Of a DNA stretch of 64,000 bases, positions 19,973-32,845 are shown in pieces. The position numbers and the translations under genes were made by a program. Below the pieces are notes generated by a model. That model did no database searches. It saw nothing but the letters and a program-made list of their open reading frames with translations, and had not been told where the DNA came from. Location: assembly GCF_001592285.1 (NCBI RefSeq), contig NZ_BCWQ01000002.1:248001-312000 (forward strand), given 5' to 3'. Position 1 is the stretch's first letter. Every line of letters begins with the position of its first letter. The stretch comes from Hydrogenophaga pseudoflava NBRC 102511. GTDB taxonomy: Bacteria; Pseudomonadota; Gammaproteobacteria; Burkholderiales; Burkholderiaceae_C.

Positions 19973-20784
19973 AGACGATCGGCGTTTTCGACAGTGGTGT
20001 CGGGGGCCTGAGCGTGCTGCGCGCGCTGCTGGCGGAGATCCCGCAGGCGCACTTCGTGTACCTCGCGGACGGCGCCCATGCACCCTATGGCGAACGAAGC
20101 CCGCAACAGATCGCCGAACGCGCCCACCGGATCACGGAGGGCCTGCGCCACCACTTCGGCATCGACGCCTTGGTGGTGGCCTGCAACACGGCCACGGCGC
20201 TGGCCATCGAAGGCCTGCGCGCAGAGCATGCAGACTGGCCCATCGTGGGGGTGGAGCCGGCGCTCAAACCGGCCGCAGCCCTCACACGAACCGGTCACGT
20301 AGGCGTGATGGCCACACGAGGAACGGTCGAAAGCGAACGGTACTCCCGGCTGCGGCAGCGCCTGGAAAGCGGCTCGGACTCACCGCTCCACTTCAGCAGC
20401 CAGGCCTGTGACGGTCTGGCCGATGCCATTGAGCGCGACGACAAAGCCGCCATACAAAGCCTCTGCAAGCGCTACTGGGAGATGCTCAAAACCGACCGGG
20501 AGGATCTACCGGCCATCGACACCCTGGTGCTGGGCTGCACCCACTACCTCTTCGCCGCCGACGTAATTCGTGCGCTGACAGGCCCGGAGGTCGCGCTGGT
20601 CGAGACCGGTGTTCCGGTGGCCAAACGCACACAGGCGGTGCTGAAAGATTTGCCAGACCGCCCACACGCCTCTGGCTCGCACCCTGGCGTCACGCTGCTC
20701 TCCACCGGCGACCCGGAACCTCTGGCCCGCGCGGCCCTCCGGTGGCTGGGACTGAATGTCCCAGGTCGGCAGTTCATCTGCTGA
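19969..20784 (+). CDS. murI: Glutamate racemase, TTG start
   Basis: Makes D-glutamate for peptidoglycan. The 271-residue protein shows both catalytic cysteine motifs, ACNTATA and GCTHYLF, plus the N-terminal DSGVGGLSVL loop. The family N-terminus (KTIGVFDSG) begins directly after a TTG that overlaps the fumarase stop as TTGA, so TTG is the probable start codon with coupled translation. The upstream ATG inside fumarase would add 18 arginine/histidine-rich residues and is rejected. It ends 13 bases before a convergent MFS gene. Confidence 0.93.
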   Translation: MKTIGVFDSGVGGLSVLRALLAEIPQAHFVYLADGAHAPYGERSPQQIAERAHRITEGLRHHFGIDALVVACNTATALAIEGLRAEHADWPIVGVEPALKPAAALTRTGHVGVMATRGTVESERYSRLRQRLESGSDSPLHFSSQACDGLADAIERDDKAAIQSLCKRYWEMLKTDREDLPAIDTLVLGCTHYLFAADVIRALTGPEVALVETGVPVAKRTQAVLKDLPDRPHASGSHPGVTLLSTGDPEPLARAALRWLGLNVPGRQFIC

Positions 20785-20797
20785 GCCGAGCCTGGAC

Positions 20798-22090
20798 TCA
20801 GGCTTCCGCCGCCAACGCAGCCCGTCGACCGCGCTCGACATCCACCCGCTGCAACAACAGCCATCCGGTCACGAACAGGACTGCCGTGGAGGCGATCGCC
20901 AGCCGCTGATTGCCGCCTGTACCCCAGGCGATGAGGCCATAGGTCAACGGCCCGATGATGCTGGCAAGTCGTGTGGCAAAGGTCCACAGACCGTAGAACT
21001 CCGCCAGCTGAGCCGCGGGCGCAAACAACCCCGCCAGCGCCCGCCCTGCCGACTGGCTGGACCCCATACACAGACCGGCGATGGCCGCTGCGTACCAGAA
21101 TCCCCCTTTGGTCGTCGTGAGGGCAGCGATCACGCAGGTTGTCACCCAGCCCAGCAACGTCACGCTCAGCGCGCGCTTGTGGCCGATCCGGTCCTGCCAA
21201 TGACCAAAGACAAACGCCCCCACCGCGGCGGCAATGTTCAGCACGAAGATCAGCACCATGGTTTCCTGCTGAACGAAACCGATGACCTGCTCCGCATAGA
21301 TGGCGGCCAGCGCGATCGTGACGGCCACACCGCCCTGGTAGGCCACCGCACAGCCCAGCAGCCACATGAAGTCGCGGTATCGGCGGGATCTGCGGTAAGT
21401 GGTCAGCAACTGCGACCAAGCCTGCCCCAGTCCACCGCCGGAACGACGGGGCGCGCGCTCTCGCAACCAGGCAAACGTGCACAAGGATGAAATCGAAAAC
21501 ACGCCCGCGGTGATCCACATGGTCATGGGAACGAACTGCGTCGCCGGCTCACCGGCCGCCTGCGACTGGATCACCACCACCAGGCTCAATCCCAGCGCCA
21601 GCATGCCGCCGAGGTAACCAAAACTCCAGCCCCAACCACTGACCCGCCCCAAGGCCTCCGGACGCGCCAGTTCGGGGAGGAAGGCCGCGCTCAACGACTC
21701 TCCCCACGAGAAGAACACATTGGACAGCACGATAAGGACAACACCCAAGGCAACATCCCCCGGCCCCACTTGTGACAACCCCATCGTCGACACGACGCAC
21801 CCCACGGTGCTGACAGCCAGCAAACGCTTCTTGGCACCATGACGGTCGGCCCAAGCCCCCACCATAGGCATGGTGAGCATCACGATGGCGTAGGAGAGGC
21901 TCAGGCTCGCCGTCCAGGCGAATGTAGCCCAAGGAGCACTGCCGGCCACGGCACCCACGAAATAGGCAGAAAAAACGGCCGTGAGAACGACCGTTGTGTA
22001 TCCGGAGTTGGCGAAGTCGTACATGGCCCATGCAAACACCTCGCGCTTTCGCACGCCAGGGTTCAGGGCTCCGGCGGCCGTCTGCGACAT
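20798..22090 (-). CDS. MFS transporter, UMF1/Atg22-like family
   Basis: A 430-residue, 12-helix major facilitator. The N-terminus FAWAMYDFANSGYTTVVLTAVFSAYF is diagnostic of the UMF1 family (related to yeast Atg22). The A-loop motif appears as GAWADRHGAKKR and, in the second half, as GHWQDRIGHKR. Substrate is unknown. It lies 3 bases downstream of the conserved hypothetical gene, so the two are probably one operon. Confidence 0.88.
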   Translation of the reverse strand: MSQTAAGALNPGVRKREVFAWAMYDFANSGYTTVVLTAVFSAYFVGAVAGSAPWATFAWTASLSLSYAIVMLTMPMVGAWADRHGAKKRLLAVSTVGCVVSTMGLSQVGPGDVALGVVLIVLSNVFFSWGESLSAAFLPELARPEALGRVSGWGWSFGYLGGMLALGLSLVVVIQSQAAGEPATQFVPMTMWITAGVFSISSLCTFAWLRERAPRRSGGGLGQAWSQLLTTYRRSRRYRDFMWLLGCAVAYQGGVAVTIALAAIYAEQVIGFVQQETMVLIFVLNIAAAVGAFVFGHWQDRIGHKRALSVTLLGWVTTCVIAALTTTKGGFWYAAAIAGLCMGSSQSAGRALAGLFAPAAQLAEFYGLWTFATRLASIIGPLTYGLIAWGTGGNQRLAIASTAVLFVTGWLLLQRVDVERGRRAALAAEA

Positions 22091-22093
22091 GCG

Positions 22094-22717
22094 TCAGTGA
22101 AGATGGCGCGGCTTGCGGCCTCCCCCATGCCCCGATGATCCACCGTGGCCACGGGGAGGACGCCCCAGCTGCATCGAGTTCACCAGGGCATCAAAACGCT
22201 GGTTGAACAGGCGGTCAATCGAGGCCACCACATCGTTGAGCTCCGATGCATCGAAATGCCGCTCCATGATATGGACCACGTCCTGCACCAGCAGATCGCG
22301 CTGGACCTGCATGATCGCTGCCGGGGTTGGCCCCACAAAGCACATCATGAAGTCGTCACGCGCCTCTTCGTCTTCGGGCGCCTCTTCTTCGTCGAACTCG
22401 GTGTCGTAGAAAGACACCTCGATCGGGGCTCCGGCGGAGGCGATTTCATTCAGGCCCATGCAGGCCTCTTCGATCACCTGCCGGAAGTCGTCATCACCGG
22501 GGACTGTCCAGCACATCTGCAGCACATGCTCTTGTGCGTCAAATCGGATACCCGGCTCGTCCTCATAGGCACTTTCGGCAGCAGCAGCCAGGGAACGGGC
22601 ACCCGCATACTGCCAAAGGGGCTTGAGCGCGTCCTGAATCTGGGCGTAGGCCACATCCTCGCGCAGAGGAACGTCCCCATGCACATGGATTTCAAAAGGC
22701 GCGTTGTATCGGGTCAT
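22094..22717 (-). CDS. Conserved hypothetical protein with acidic patch and His/Gly tail
   Basis: A 207-residue soluble protein without a signal peptide or membrane segment that I do not assign to a function. It begins MTRYNAPFEIHVHGDVPL, carries an acidic run around residues 100-120 (FDEEEAPEDEEARDD), and ends in a Gly/His/Arg-rich tail (GRPPRGHGGSSGHGGG) that could bind metal or nucleic acid. A middle stretch, GPTPAAIMQVQRDLLVQDVVHIMERHF, looks helical. It is probably co-transcribed with the MFS gene 3 bases downstream. The start is the first in-frame ATG. Confidence 0.75.
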   Translation of the reverse strand: MTRYNAPFEIHVHGDVPLREDVAYAQIQDALKPLWQYAGARSLAAAAESAYEDEPGIRFDAQEHVLQMCWTVPGDDDFRQVIEEACMGLNEIASAGAPIEVSFYDTEFDEEEAPEDEEARDDFMMCFVGPTPAAIMQVQRDLLVQDVVHIMERHFDASELNDVVASIDRLFNQRFDALVNSMQLGRPPRGHGGSSGHGGGRKPRHLH

Positions 22718-22769
22718 GGAAACTCACTGTAGCGGCGAAAGCGCCCCACGCATAGTCGGGCGGTGGGCG

Positions 22770-22858
22770 TGGTGCCTCGAACCGGAATCGAACCGGTACG
22801 ACCGGTTAGGGTCGGCGGATTTTAAGTCCGCTGTGTCTACCAATTTCACCATCGAGGC
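22770..22858 (-). tRNA. tRNA-Leu (anticodon TAA)
   Basis: The acceptor stem GCCTCGA/TCGAGGC closes the cloverleaf. The anticodon stem GCGGA/TCCGC holds the loop CTTAAAA, anticodon TAA. A long variable arm (class II) and an encoded CCA end are present. The T arm reads GGTTCGATTCC. Confidence 0.95.
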
Positions 22859-22955
22859 GGACTGCGAGGCATTGTCGCAGGTTCATCCCAGGGACCACTG
22901 CAGCGAGCCGAGAGGCAGCGCCTACGCACGTCTGGCGGACAGCATCGAACCAAAG

Positions 22956-22986
22956 AAAAAACGGGAAGCGTTGCTTCCCGTTTTTT
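22956..22986 (-). terminator. Rho-independent terminator after tRNA-Gly copy 1
   Basis: A 14-base stem, AAAAAACGGGAAGC paired with GCTTCCCGTTTTTT, around a GTT loop. It lies just downstream of tRNA-Gly on the minus strand and is symmetrical enough to act in both directions. Its core GGGAAGC/GCTTCCC recurs in the second hairpin at 23198-23225. Confidence 0.9.
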
Positions 22987-22992
22987 GATGAA

Positions 22993-23068
22993 TGGAGCGG
23001 GAAACGAGGTTCGAACTCGCGACCTCAACCTTGGCAAGGTTGCGCTCTACCAACTGAGCTATTCCCGC
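22993..23068 (-). tRNA. tRNA-Gly (anticodon GCC), copy 1
   Basis: A 76-base cloverleaf with acceptor stem GCGGGAA, anticodon stem CAACC/GGTTG and loop TTGCCAA (anticodon GCC). CCA is encoded. The sequence is identical to the copy at 23231-23306. Confidence 0.96.
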
Positions 23069-23085
23069 AAAAATTCCAGTGTGAC

Positions 23086-23159
23086 TGGAGGCGCGATCCG
23101 GAGTCGAACCGGACTAGACGGATTTGCAATCCGTTGCATAACCGCTTTGCTATCGCGCC
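23086..23159 (-). tRNA. tRNA-Cys (anticodon GCA)
   Basis: A 74-base cloverleaf with acceptor stem GGCGCGA, anticodon stem ACGGA/TCCGT and loop TTGCAAA (anticodon GCA). CCA is encoded. It lies 17 bases upstream of tRNA-Gly copy 1 in the transcription direction. Confidence 0.96.
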
Positions 23160-23197
23160 CGATTCACCGACGCGAAGATCGCGTTGATGCAACCGAC

Positions 23198-23225
23198 AAA
23201 AAAGGGAAGCCGGGCTTCCCTTTTT
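23198..23225 (-). terminator. Terminator-like hairpin between tRNA-Gly copy 2 and tRNA-Cys
   Basis: GGGAAGC pairs with GCTTCCC around a CGG loop and is flanked by A and T runs. It sits inside the tRNA array, downstream of tRNA-Gly copy 2 and upstream of tRNA-Cys, and resembles the terminator after copy 1. Confidence 0.8.
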
Positions 23226-23230
23226 CAAAC

Positions 23231-23306
23231 TGGAGCGGGAAACGAGGTTCGAACTCGCGACCTCAACCTTGGCAAGGTTGCGCTCTACCAACTGAGCTAT
23301 TCCCGC
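23231..23306 (-). tRNA. tRNA-Gly (anticodon GCC), copy 2
   Basis: A 76-base cloverleaf identical to copy 1 at 22993-23068, anticodon GCC, encoded CCA. It is followed directly by its own terminator-like hairpin, suggesting duplication of a tRNA-Gly plus terminator unit around tRNA-Cys. Confidence 0.96.
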
Positions 23307-23392
23307 ATGTTTCTGACGTTTGGTGAAATTCGTCAGAAGCTGAAATTCTAGCGCAAAAAACGAGCCTTTTTCAAGGCCCACACTTTTTTTGC

Positions 23393-25825
<2,433 letters not shown>

Positions 25826-25900
25826 TTCAGACCTCTAGATGTTTGACGGGCGAAAGCGGGTGTCGCACTCCGCTTGCTCTCGCCCTCTCGACGCACGCAA

Positions 25901-27166
<1,266 letters not shown>

Positions 27167-27315
27167 GGTCTGGAGGTGGGACTACCTAGTGGGAAAGTTG
27201 GAAACAATGATAGATCAAGCCCGCCGGGCCCGAAACCAAGGAAAAGGACCCCATTCAGGGCGAAATCCGCCGTCAGAAGGCCTCTTTTCCATGATGGTCT
27301 TGACTGCGAAACCAA

Positions 27316-27933
27316 TCAACCCGCCACAGGGCGCTTGTCGATCACCTTGTCGATCAGTCCGTACTCGGCCGACTCGGCGGCCGACAGGTAGTAGTCGCGC
27401 TCGGTGTCGCGCTCGATCTTGTCCAGCGGCTGACCGGTGCGCTCGGCCAGGATCTTGTTGAGCTGCTCGCGGGTCTTGAGGATCTCGCGGGCGTGGATCT
27501 CGATCTCGGTGGCCTGGCCCTGGGTACCGCCCAGCGGCTGGTGAATCATGATCTTGGAGTTGGGCAACGCGAAACGCTTGCCCTTGGCGCCGGCGGCCAG
27601 CAGGAAGGCGCCCATGCTGGCGGCCATGCCGGTACACAACGTCGACACATCGGGCTTGATGAAATTCATCGTGTCGAAGATCGCCATGCCGGCGCTGACC
27701 GAGCCGCCCGGGGAGTTGATGTAGAAGGAAATGTCCTTGTCCGGGTTCTCGCTCTCCAGGAACAGCAGCTGCGCCACCACCAGGTTGGCGGACTGGTCAT
27801 TGACCGGCCCCACCAGGAAGATCACGCGCTCCTTGAGCAGGCGCGAATAGATGTCGTAAGCGCGCTCGCCGCGGCCCGACTGCTCGATCACCATGGGCAC
27901 CATGCCCAGACCCTGAATGTCCATTGCGCTCAT
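27316..27933 (-). CDS. clpP: ATP-dependent Clp protease proteolytic subunit
   Basis: Serine peptidase of the ClpXP/ClpAP complexes. I start at the ATG of [15 protein letters not shown], preceded by GGAG at good spacing, for 205 residues. An in-frame TTG 12 bases upstream is unlikely because it overlaps that ribosome site. Catalytic motifs are visible: [14 protein letters not shown] (Ser), MIHQPLGG (His) and the RDYYLSA region near the Asp. The order tig-clpP-clpX-lon is conserved in proteobacteria. Confidence 0.97.
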   Translation of the reverse strand: MSAMDIQGLGMVPMVIEQSGRGERAYDIYSRLLKERVIFLVGPVNDQSANLVVAQLLFLESENPDKDISFYINSPGGSVSAGMAIFDTMNFIKPDVSTLCTGMAASMGAFLLAAGAKGKRFALPNSKIMIHQPLGGTQGQATEIEIHAREILKTREQLNKILAERTGQPLDKIERDTERDYYLSAAESAEYGLIDKVIDKRPVAG

Positions 27934-28129
27934 GCGTTTCTCCAATGTGTGAGTGCGTGAATGTCACTACTGTAACCAACCCGGCAAAGCCGCGATCCGG
28001 GCGTCGGTTTTGCCCAAGGCTTGCATATGGCGTGCCCGCGTCAAAACACAAGGTGTGGCCCAAAACAAGAAGGGCGGATCACTCCGCCCTTCCGATGCGC
28101 TGTCACGGCGACGAGCGCCGCGCAGACCC

Positions 28130-29440
28130 TCAGGCCTGGCCCATCAGCTCGTCAAAGCCCACGGTCTTGTCGGTGACCTTGGCCTTGGACAGCACGAACT
28201 CGGTGACGTTGTTCTCGATCACCACCGCCTCGACCTCTGCCATGCGGCGGTTGTCGCTGGTGTACCAGCGCACCACATCGGCCGGCTTTTCGTAGGAAGA
28301 AGCCAGTTCTTCGATATGGGCCTTGATCTGCTCAGGCTTGGCATGCAGCTCGTGCGCACGCACCAGCTCGGCCACCACCAGACCCAGGCGCACGCGGCGC
28401 TCGGCCTGCTCCTGGAACAGCTCGGCGGGGATCGGGGCCTTGTCGGCGTCCTTGATGCCACGCTGCTTGAGGTCGGCGCGGGCGCCTTCCACCAGCCGAT
28501 CGACTTCCGACTGCACCACCGACTTGGGCAGGTCCAGCTCGGCCTTGGCCACCAGGGCGTCCATCACAGCCTGCTTGTTGCGGGCCTGGACGCGGAACTT
28601 GACTTCGCGCTCCAGGTTCTTCTTGATGTCGGAGCGCAGGGCTTCGACCGTGCCGTCGGCGATGCCCAGCGACTTGGCCAGTGCCTCGTCCACCTCGGGC
28701 AGGTGAGCGGCTTCGATCTTGTTGACTGTCACGAGGAAGTCCGCCGTCTTGCCGGCCACGTCCTTGCCGTGGTAGTCGGCCGGGAACGGCAGCGGGAAGG
28801 TCTTGGACTCGCCCGACTTCATGCCGCGCACGGCGTCTTCGAATTCCTTGAGCATCTGGCCGTCGCCAACGATGAACTGGAAGCCTTCGGCCTTGCCGCC
28901 TTCGAAGGGTTCGCCATCGATCTTGCCGGCGAAGTCGATGGTCACGCGGTCGCCGTCGGCGGCCGCCTGGTCGGCTGCGCGCTGGGCAAAGGTGCGGCGC
29001 TGCTTGCGCAGGATGTCCAGGGTGCGGTCGATGGCCGCGTCGCTCACTTCCGTGCTGACCTTTTCAATCTCGGCGGTCGACAGGTCGCCGATCTTCACGT
29101 CGGGATACACCTCAAACACCGCGTCGAAGGTCAGCTGGCCTTCGGGGGCGCCTTCCTTCTCGGTGATCTGGGGCTGGCCGGCCACGCGCAGCTTGGCTTC
29201 GCCGGCGGCGTTGGCAAAGGCCTCCCCGACCTTGTCGTTCATGACCTCGTAGTGCACCGAATAGCCGTAGCGCTGGGCCACGACGTTCATGGGCACCTTG
29301 CCCGGACGGAAACCGTCCATCTTCACATCGCGGGCCAGGCGCTTGAGGCGCTTGGCCACTTCGTTCTGGATCACGTCGGCCGGCAGCGTCAGGGTGATCT
29401 TGCGCTCCAGCTTCTCCAGGGTTTCAACGGTCACGGTCAT
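28130..29440 (-). CDS. tig: Trigger factor
   Basis: Ribosome-associated chaperone and peptidyl-prolyl isomerase of 436 residues (E. coli 432). The N-terminal ribosome-binding domain ends in the signature [13 protein letters not shown] central FKBP-type domain ([21 protein letters not shown]) and a C-terminal helical chaperone domain follow. The ATG used ([14 protein letters not shown]) has a GGAG site upstream; an in-frame TTG 12 bases earlier is rejected. Confidence 0.97.
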   Translation of the reverse strand: MTVTVETLEKLERKITLTLPADVIQNEVAKRLKRLARDVKMDGFRPGKVPMNVVAQRYGYSVHYEVMNDKVGEAFANAAGEAKLRVAGQPQITEKEGAPEGQLTFDAVFEVYPDVKIGDLSTAEIEKVSTEVSDAAIDRTLDILRKQRRTFAQRAADQAAADGDRVTIDFAGKIDGEPFEGGKAEGFQFIVGDGQMLKEFEDAVRGMKSGESKTFPLPFPADYHGKDVAGKTADFLVTVNKIEAAHLPEVDEALAKSLGIADGTVEALRSDIKKNLEREVKFRVQARNKQAVMDALVAKAELDLPKSVVQSEVDRLVEGARADLKQRGIKDADKAPIPAELFQEQAERRVRLGLVVAELVRAHELHAKPEQIKAHIEELASSYEKPADVVRWYTSDNRRMAEVEAVVIENNVTEFVLSKAKVTDKTVGFDELMGQA

Positions 29441-29508
29441 GGTTATCTCCAATCAGGAAGGCGGTCGACCAGCGGGGCCGGCCGGTGAGGATCTGTCTGT
29501 CGGTGCTG

Positions 29509-29595
29509 TGGTGCGCGGGGGGGGACTCGAACCCCCACACCATTGCTGGCGTCAGGACCTAAACCTGGTGCGTCTACCAATTTCGCCACCCGCGC
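29509..29595 (-). tRNA. tRNA-Leu (anticodon TAG)
   Basis: An 87-base class II cloverleaf with acceptor stem GCGCGGG, anticodon loop TTTAGGT (anticodon TAG), a long variable arm, a T arm with GGTTCGAGTCC, and an encoded CCA. It lies 68 bases upstream of the trigger factor start. Confidence 0.95.
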
Positions 29596-29681
29596 GCCTG
29601 ACACGCGGCGCCCACAGGCGCCGCAGGCGACCACCTGGATGCACGGGCGCCGCCGACGGCAACCTTCTATTGTATCCGTGC

Positions 29682-32600
29682 TCAGGCGTCCTTCCGGACC
29701 CGGAACCAGGCGGCGTACATCGCCGGCAATGCCAGCAGCGTGAGCACGGTCGCGACGATCAGTCCGCCCATGATGGCCACCGCCATCGGCCCCCAGAACA
29801 CACTGCGCGAGAGCGGGATCATGGCCAGCACCGCCGCCGCGGCGGTGAGCACGATGGGCCGCATGCGGCGCACCGCGGCTTCGACGATGGCGTCCCAGGC
29901 CGGCACGCCGCGGGCGCGGTCCTGCTCGATCTGGTCGATCAGGATCACCGAGTTGCGCTGGATCATGCCCATGAGGGCGATCACGCCCAGCAGCGCGACG
30001 AAGCCGAACGGGCGGTTGAGCAGCAGCAGCGCGCCCGCCACCCCGGCCAAGCCCAGCGGCCCGGTCAGGAACACCAGCAGCGAACGGCTGAAGCTCTGCA
30101 GCTGCAGCATCAACAATGTGAAGGTGATGAACAGCATGACGGGCAGGCCGGCTGCGATCGACGAGGAGCCCTTGCTGCTCTCCTCCACCGCACCGGCCAC
30201 CTGCACGTGGTAGCCAGTCAGCCCTTTAGCCAGCCAGCCGGCCTCGGCCTGGCGCAGCGCCGGCAGCAGCTCGGCGGTCACGGTGGCGCCCTGCAGACCC
30301 TCGACCACGTCGCCCTGCACCGTGATCGCGTAGTCGCGGTTCTCGCGCCACATCACGCCCGGCTCCCAGCCGAACACCGGCTTCGCGATCTGTGACAGCG
30401 GGATGCTCCTGCCGCTGGCGGTCGGGATGTAGGCATTCTCCAGACTGGTGATCGCATCGCGCTCGGACAGCGGCTGGCGCAGCACGATGTCGATCAGCTT
30501 GTCGCCGTCGCGGTACTGGCCGACGGTGCTGCCGCTCAGGATGGTGCGTGTGGCATTGGCGATCGACTGGCTGGACACGCCCAGCGCGCGCGCCTTGGTC
30601 TGGTCCACCTCCAGACGCAGCGCCTTCACCGACTCGTTCCAGTTGTCGTTGACGCCACGCATGCTGGGGCTGGCCCGCATCAGGCCCTTGATCTCGTCGG
30701 CCAGCCCGCGCAGCACCACCGGGTCGGTACCCACCACGCGGAATTGAACCGGGTACGGTACCGGCGGGCCGTTGGGCAGCAGCTTCACCCGCCCGCGCAC
30801 CTCGGGAAACTCGGTGGCCAGCAGCTCGGGCAGCGCCTTGCGGATGCGCTCACGGGCCGCGAGGTCCTCCGGCAGCAGGATCATCTGGGAGACATTGGTC
30901 TGCGGGAAGATCTGGTCCAGCGGCAGGTAGAAGCGCGGTACGCCAGAACCCACCCAGGTGCTGACGCTCAGCACGCCGGGCTCGCGGGCCAGCCGGGTCT
31001 CGACACGCCGCGCCACCTCGTCCATCGCGGTCATGCTGGCACCCTCGGGCAGCCAGATGTCGACCAGCACCTCGGGCCGGGCCGAGTCGGGGAAAAACTG
31101 CTGCTGCACCTTGCCCATGCCGGCCATGCCCAGCACGAAGGTGGCGATGGTCAGGCCAATGGTGATCCAGCGGTGCTCGACGCACCAGTTCACCAGTGCC
31201 CGGAATTTCACGTAGAACGGGCCGTCGAACACCTCGTGCGCCGGCCCGGTGTGGACCTTGACCTTGAGCAGCCGCACGCCCAGGTACGGCACGAACATCA
31301 CGGCAACCACCCACGAAATGACCAGCGCGATCACGGTGACCGCGAAGATCGCGAAGGTGTATTCGCCAACGGTTGAATTGGCCAGCCCGATCGGCAGGAA
31401 GCCTGCCGCCGTGATCAGCGTGCCGGTGAGCATGGGCATCGCGGTCGCGTCCCAGGTGAAGGTGGCCGCCTTCATCATGGAATAACCCTCTTCCAGCTTG
31501 CGCACCATCATCTCGACCGCGATGATCGCGTCGTCCACCAGCAGCCCCAGCGCGATGATCAGCGAACCCAGCGAGATCTTGTGCAGGCCGATGTTCCAGT
31601 AGCGCATGGCCAGGAAGGTGATCGCCAGCACCAGCGGGATGGTGATCAGCACCACCAGACCGGGCCGCACGTCCAGCACATAGCGGCGCAGGCCTGTGCC
31701 GCCCTCGCGGCGGTGCAGACCCAGACTCACGAAGCTGACCGCCAGCACGATCAGCACCGCTTCGATCAGCACCTTGACGAACTCGTTGACCGAACTGCTG
31801 ACGGCGCTGGGCTGGTCCTGCACCTGCACCAGTTCCATGCCCGCCGGCAGATGCCCGCGGATGTCGGCCAGTGCGGTCTCCAGCGCCTTCCCCAGTGCGA
31901 TGATGTCGCCGCCCTTGGTCATGGAAATGCCCAGTGCGATGCTGTCCAGCCCGTTGTGGCGCACCATGACCTGTGGCGGATCGGCGTAACCCAGGCGGAT
32001 CTGCGCGATGTCGCCCAGCCGCAGCTGCGTGCCGTTGGCGGCGCGGATCGGCATGGCCCTCAGTTGCTCGACCGATCCAAAGGCCCCGGCCACGCGCACC
32101 TGCACCACATCGTGCGGCGCCTGCACGGTGCCGGCGGGCTCGACCGCGTTCTGCTGGCCCAGCGCCGCCAGCACCTGCTGCATGTCCAGCCCCAGGGTGG
32201 CCAGCCGCTGGTGCGAGATCTCGATGAAGAGCTTCTCGTCCTGCACGCCGAACAGCTCGACCTTGTTCACGTCCTTCACGCGCAGCAGCTTCTGGCGCAC
32301 CTCGTCGGCCACGCTCTTGCGTTCGGCCGGAGAAAAGCCCTCGCCCTGCAGCGCGTAGATGACGCCGAACACGTCGCCGAACTCGTCGTTGAAGAAGGGC
32401 CCGACCACGCCCTGCGGCAAGGTCGGCCGCATGTCGCCGACCTTCTTGCGCACCGTGTACCAGATCTGCTGAATCTCGGCCGCCGGTGAGTTGTCGCGCA
32501 CCTGGAACAGGATCAGGGTCTCACCCGGCTTGGAGTAGCTGCGGATCTTGTCGGCATAGGGCACCTCCTGCAGCGTCTTTTCGATGCGGTCGGCGACCTG

Positions 32601-32837
32601 TTCAGACACTTCCTGCGCGGTGGCGCCCGGCCAGTAGGCGCGCACCACCATGGCACGAAAGGTGAACGGCGGGTCTTCGTCCTGCCCGAGCTGGAAGTAG
32701 GCCGCGATGCCCAGCAGCATCAGCACGATCATGAGGTAGCGGGTGAAGGCCTGGTGGTCCAGCGCCCACTGGGACAGGTTCAGGCGCGAGATCCAGGAGT
32801 CCTGCGCGTCGGAGGGGTTGGGATGGCTCAGGCTCAT
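29682..32837 (-). CDS. RND efflux transporter, AcrB/HAE1-like inner-membrane pump
   Basis: Proton-driven RND permease of 1051 residues with the expected 12 helices and two large periplasmic loops. It begins with a hydrophobic segment at about 30-50, followed by QDEDPPFTFRAMVVRAYWPGATAQEVSEQVADRIEK. The proton-relay region appears as LGLLVDDAIIAVEMMV in helix 4. The ATG has a GAGG site nine bases upstream. The frame stays open 444 bases further upstream, but that part only shadows the adaptor gene. It follows the adaptor gene by 8 bases. Substrates cannot be read from sequence; no outer-membrane factor is encoded here. Confidence 0.93.
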   Translation of the reverse strand: MSLSHPNPSDAQDSWISRLNLSQWALDHQAFTRYLMIVLMLLGIAAYFQLGQDEDPPFTFRAMVVRAYWPGATAQEVSEQVADRIEKTLQEVPYADKIRSYSKPGETLILFQVRDNSPAAEIQQIWYTVRKKVGDMRPTLPQGVVGPFFNDEFGDVFGVIYALQGEGFSPAERKSVADEVRQKLLRVKDVNKVELFGVQDEKLFIEISHQRLATLGLDMQQVLAALGQQNAVEPAGTVQAPHDVVQVRVAGAFGSVEQLRAMPIRAANGTQLRLGDIAQIRLGYADPPQVMVRHNGLDSIALGISMTKGGDIIALGKALETALADIRGHLPAGMELVQVQDQPSAVSSSVNEFVKVLIEAVLIVLAVSFVSLGLHRREGGTGLRRYVLDVRPGLVVLITIPLVLAITFLAMRYWNIGLHKISLGSLIIALGLLVDDAIIAVEMMVRKLEEGYSMMKAATFTWDATAMPMLTGTLITAAGFLPIGLANSTVGEYTFAIFAVTVIALVISWVVAVMFVPYLGVRLLKVKVHTGPAHEVFDGPFYVKFRALVNWCVEHRWITIGLTIATFVLGMAGMGKVQQQFFPDSARPEVLVDIWLPEGASMTAMDEVARRVETRLAREPGVLSVSTWVGSGVPRFYLPLDQIFPQTNVSQMILLPEDLAARERIRKALPELLATEFPEVRGRVKLLPNGPPVPYPVQFRVVGTDPVVLRGLADEIKGLMRASPSMRGVNDNWNESVKALRLEVDQTKARALGVSSQSIANATRTILSGSTVGQYRDGDKLIDIVLRQPLSERDAITSLENAYIPTASGRSIPLSQIAKPVFGWEPGVMWRENRDYAITVQGDVVEGLQGATVTAELLPALRQAEAGWLAKGLTGYHVQVAGAVEESSKGSSSIAAGLPVMLFITFTLLMLQLQSFSRSLLVFLTGPLGLAGVAGALLLLNRPFGFVALLGVIALMGMIQRNSVILIDQIEQDRARGVPAWDAIVEAAVRRMRPIVLTAAAAVLAMIPLSRSVFWGPMAVAIMGGLIVATVLTLLALPAMYAAWFRVRKDA

Positions 32838-32845
32838 CGTCCACC

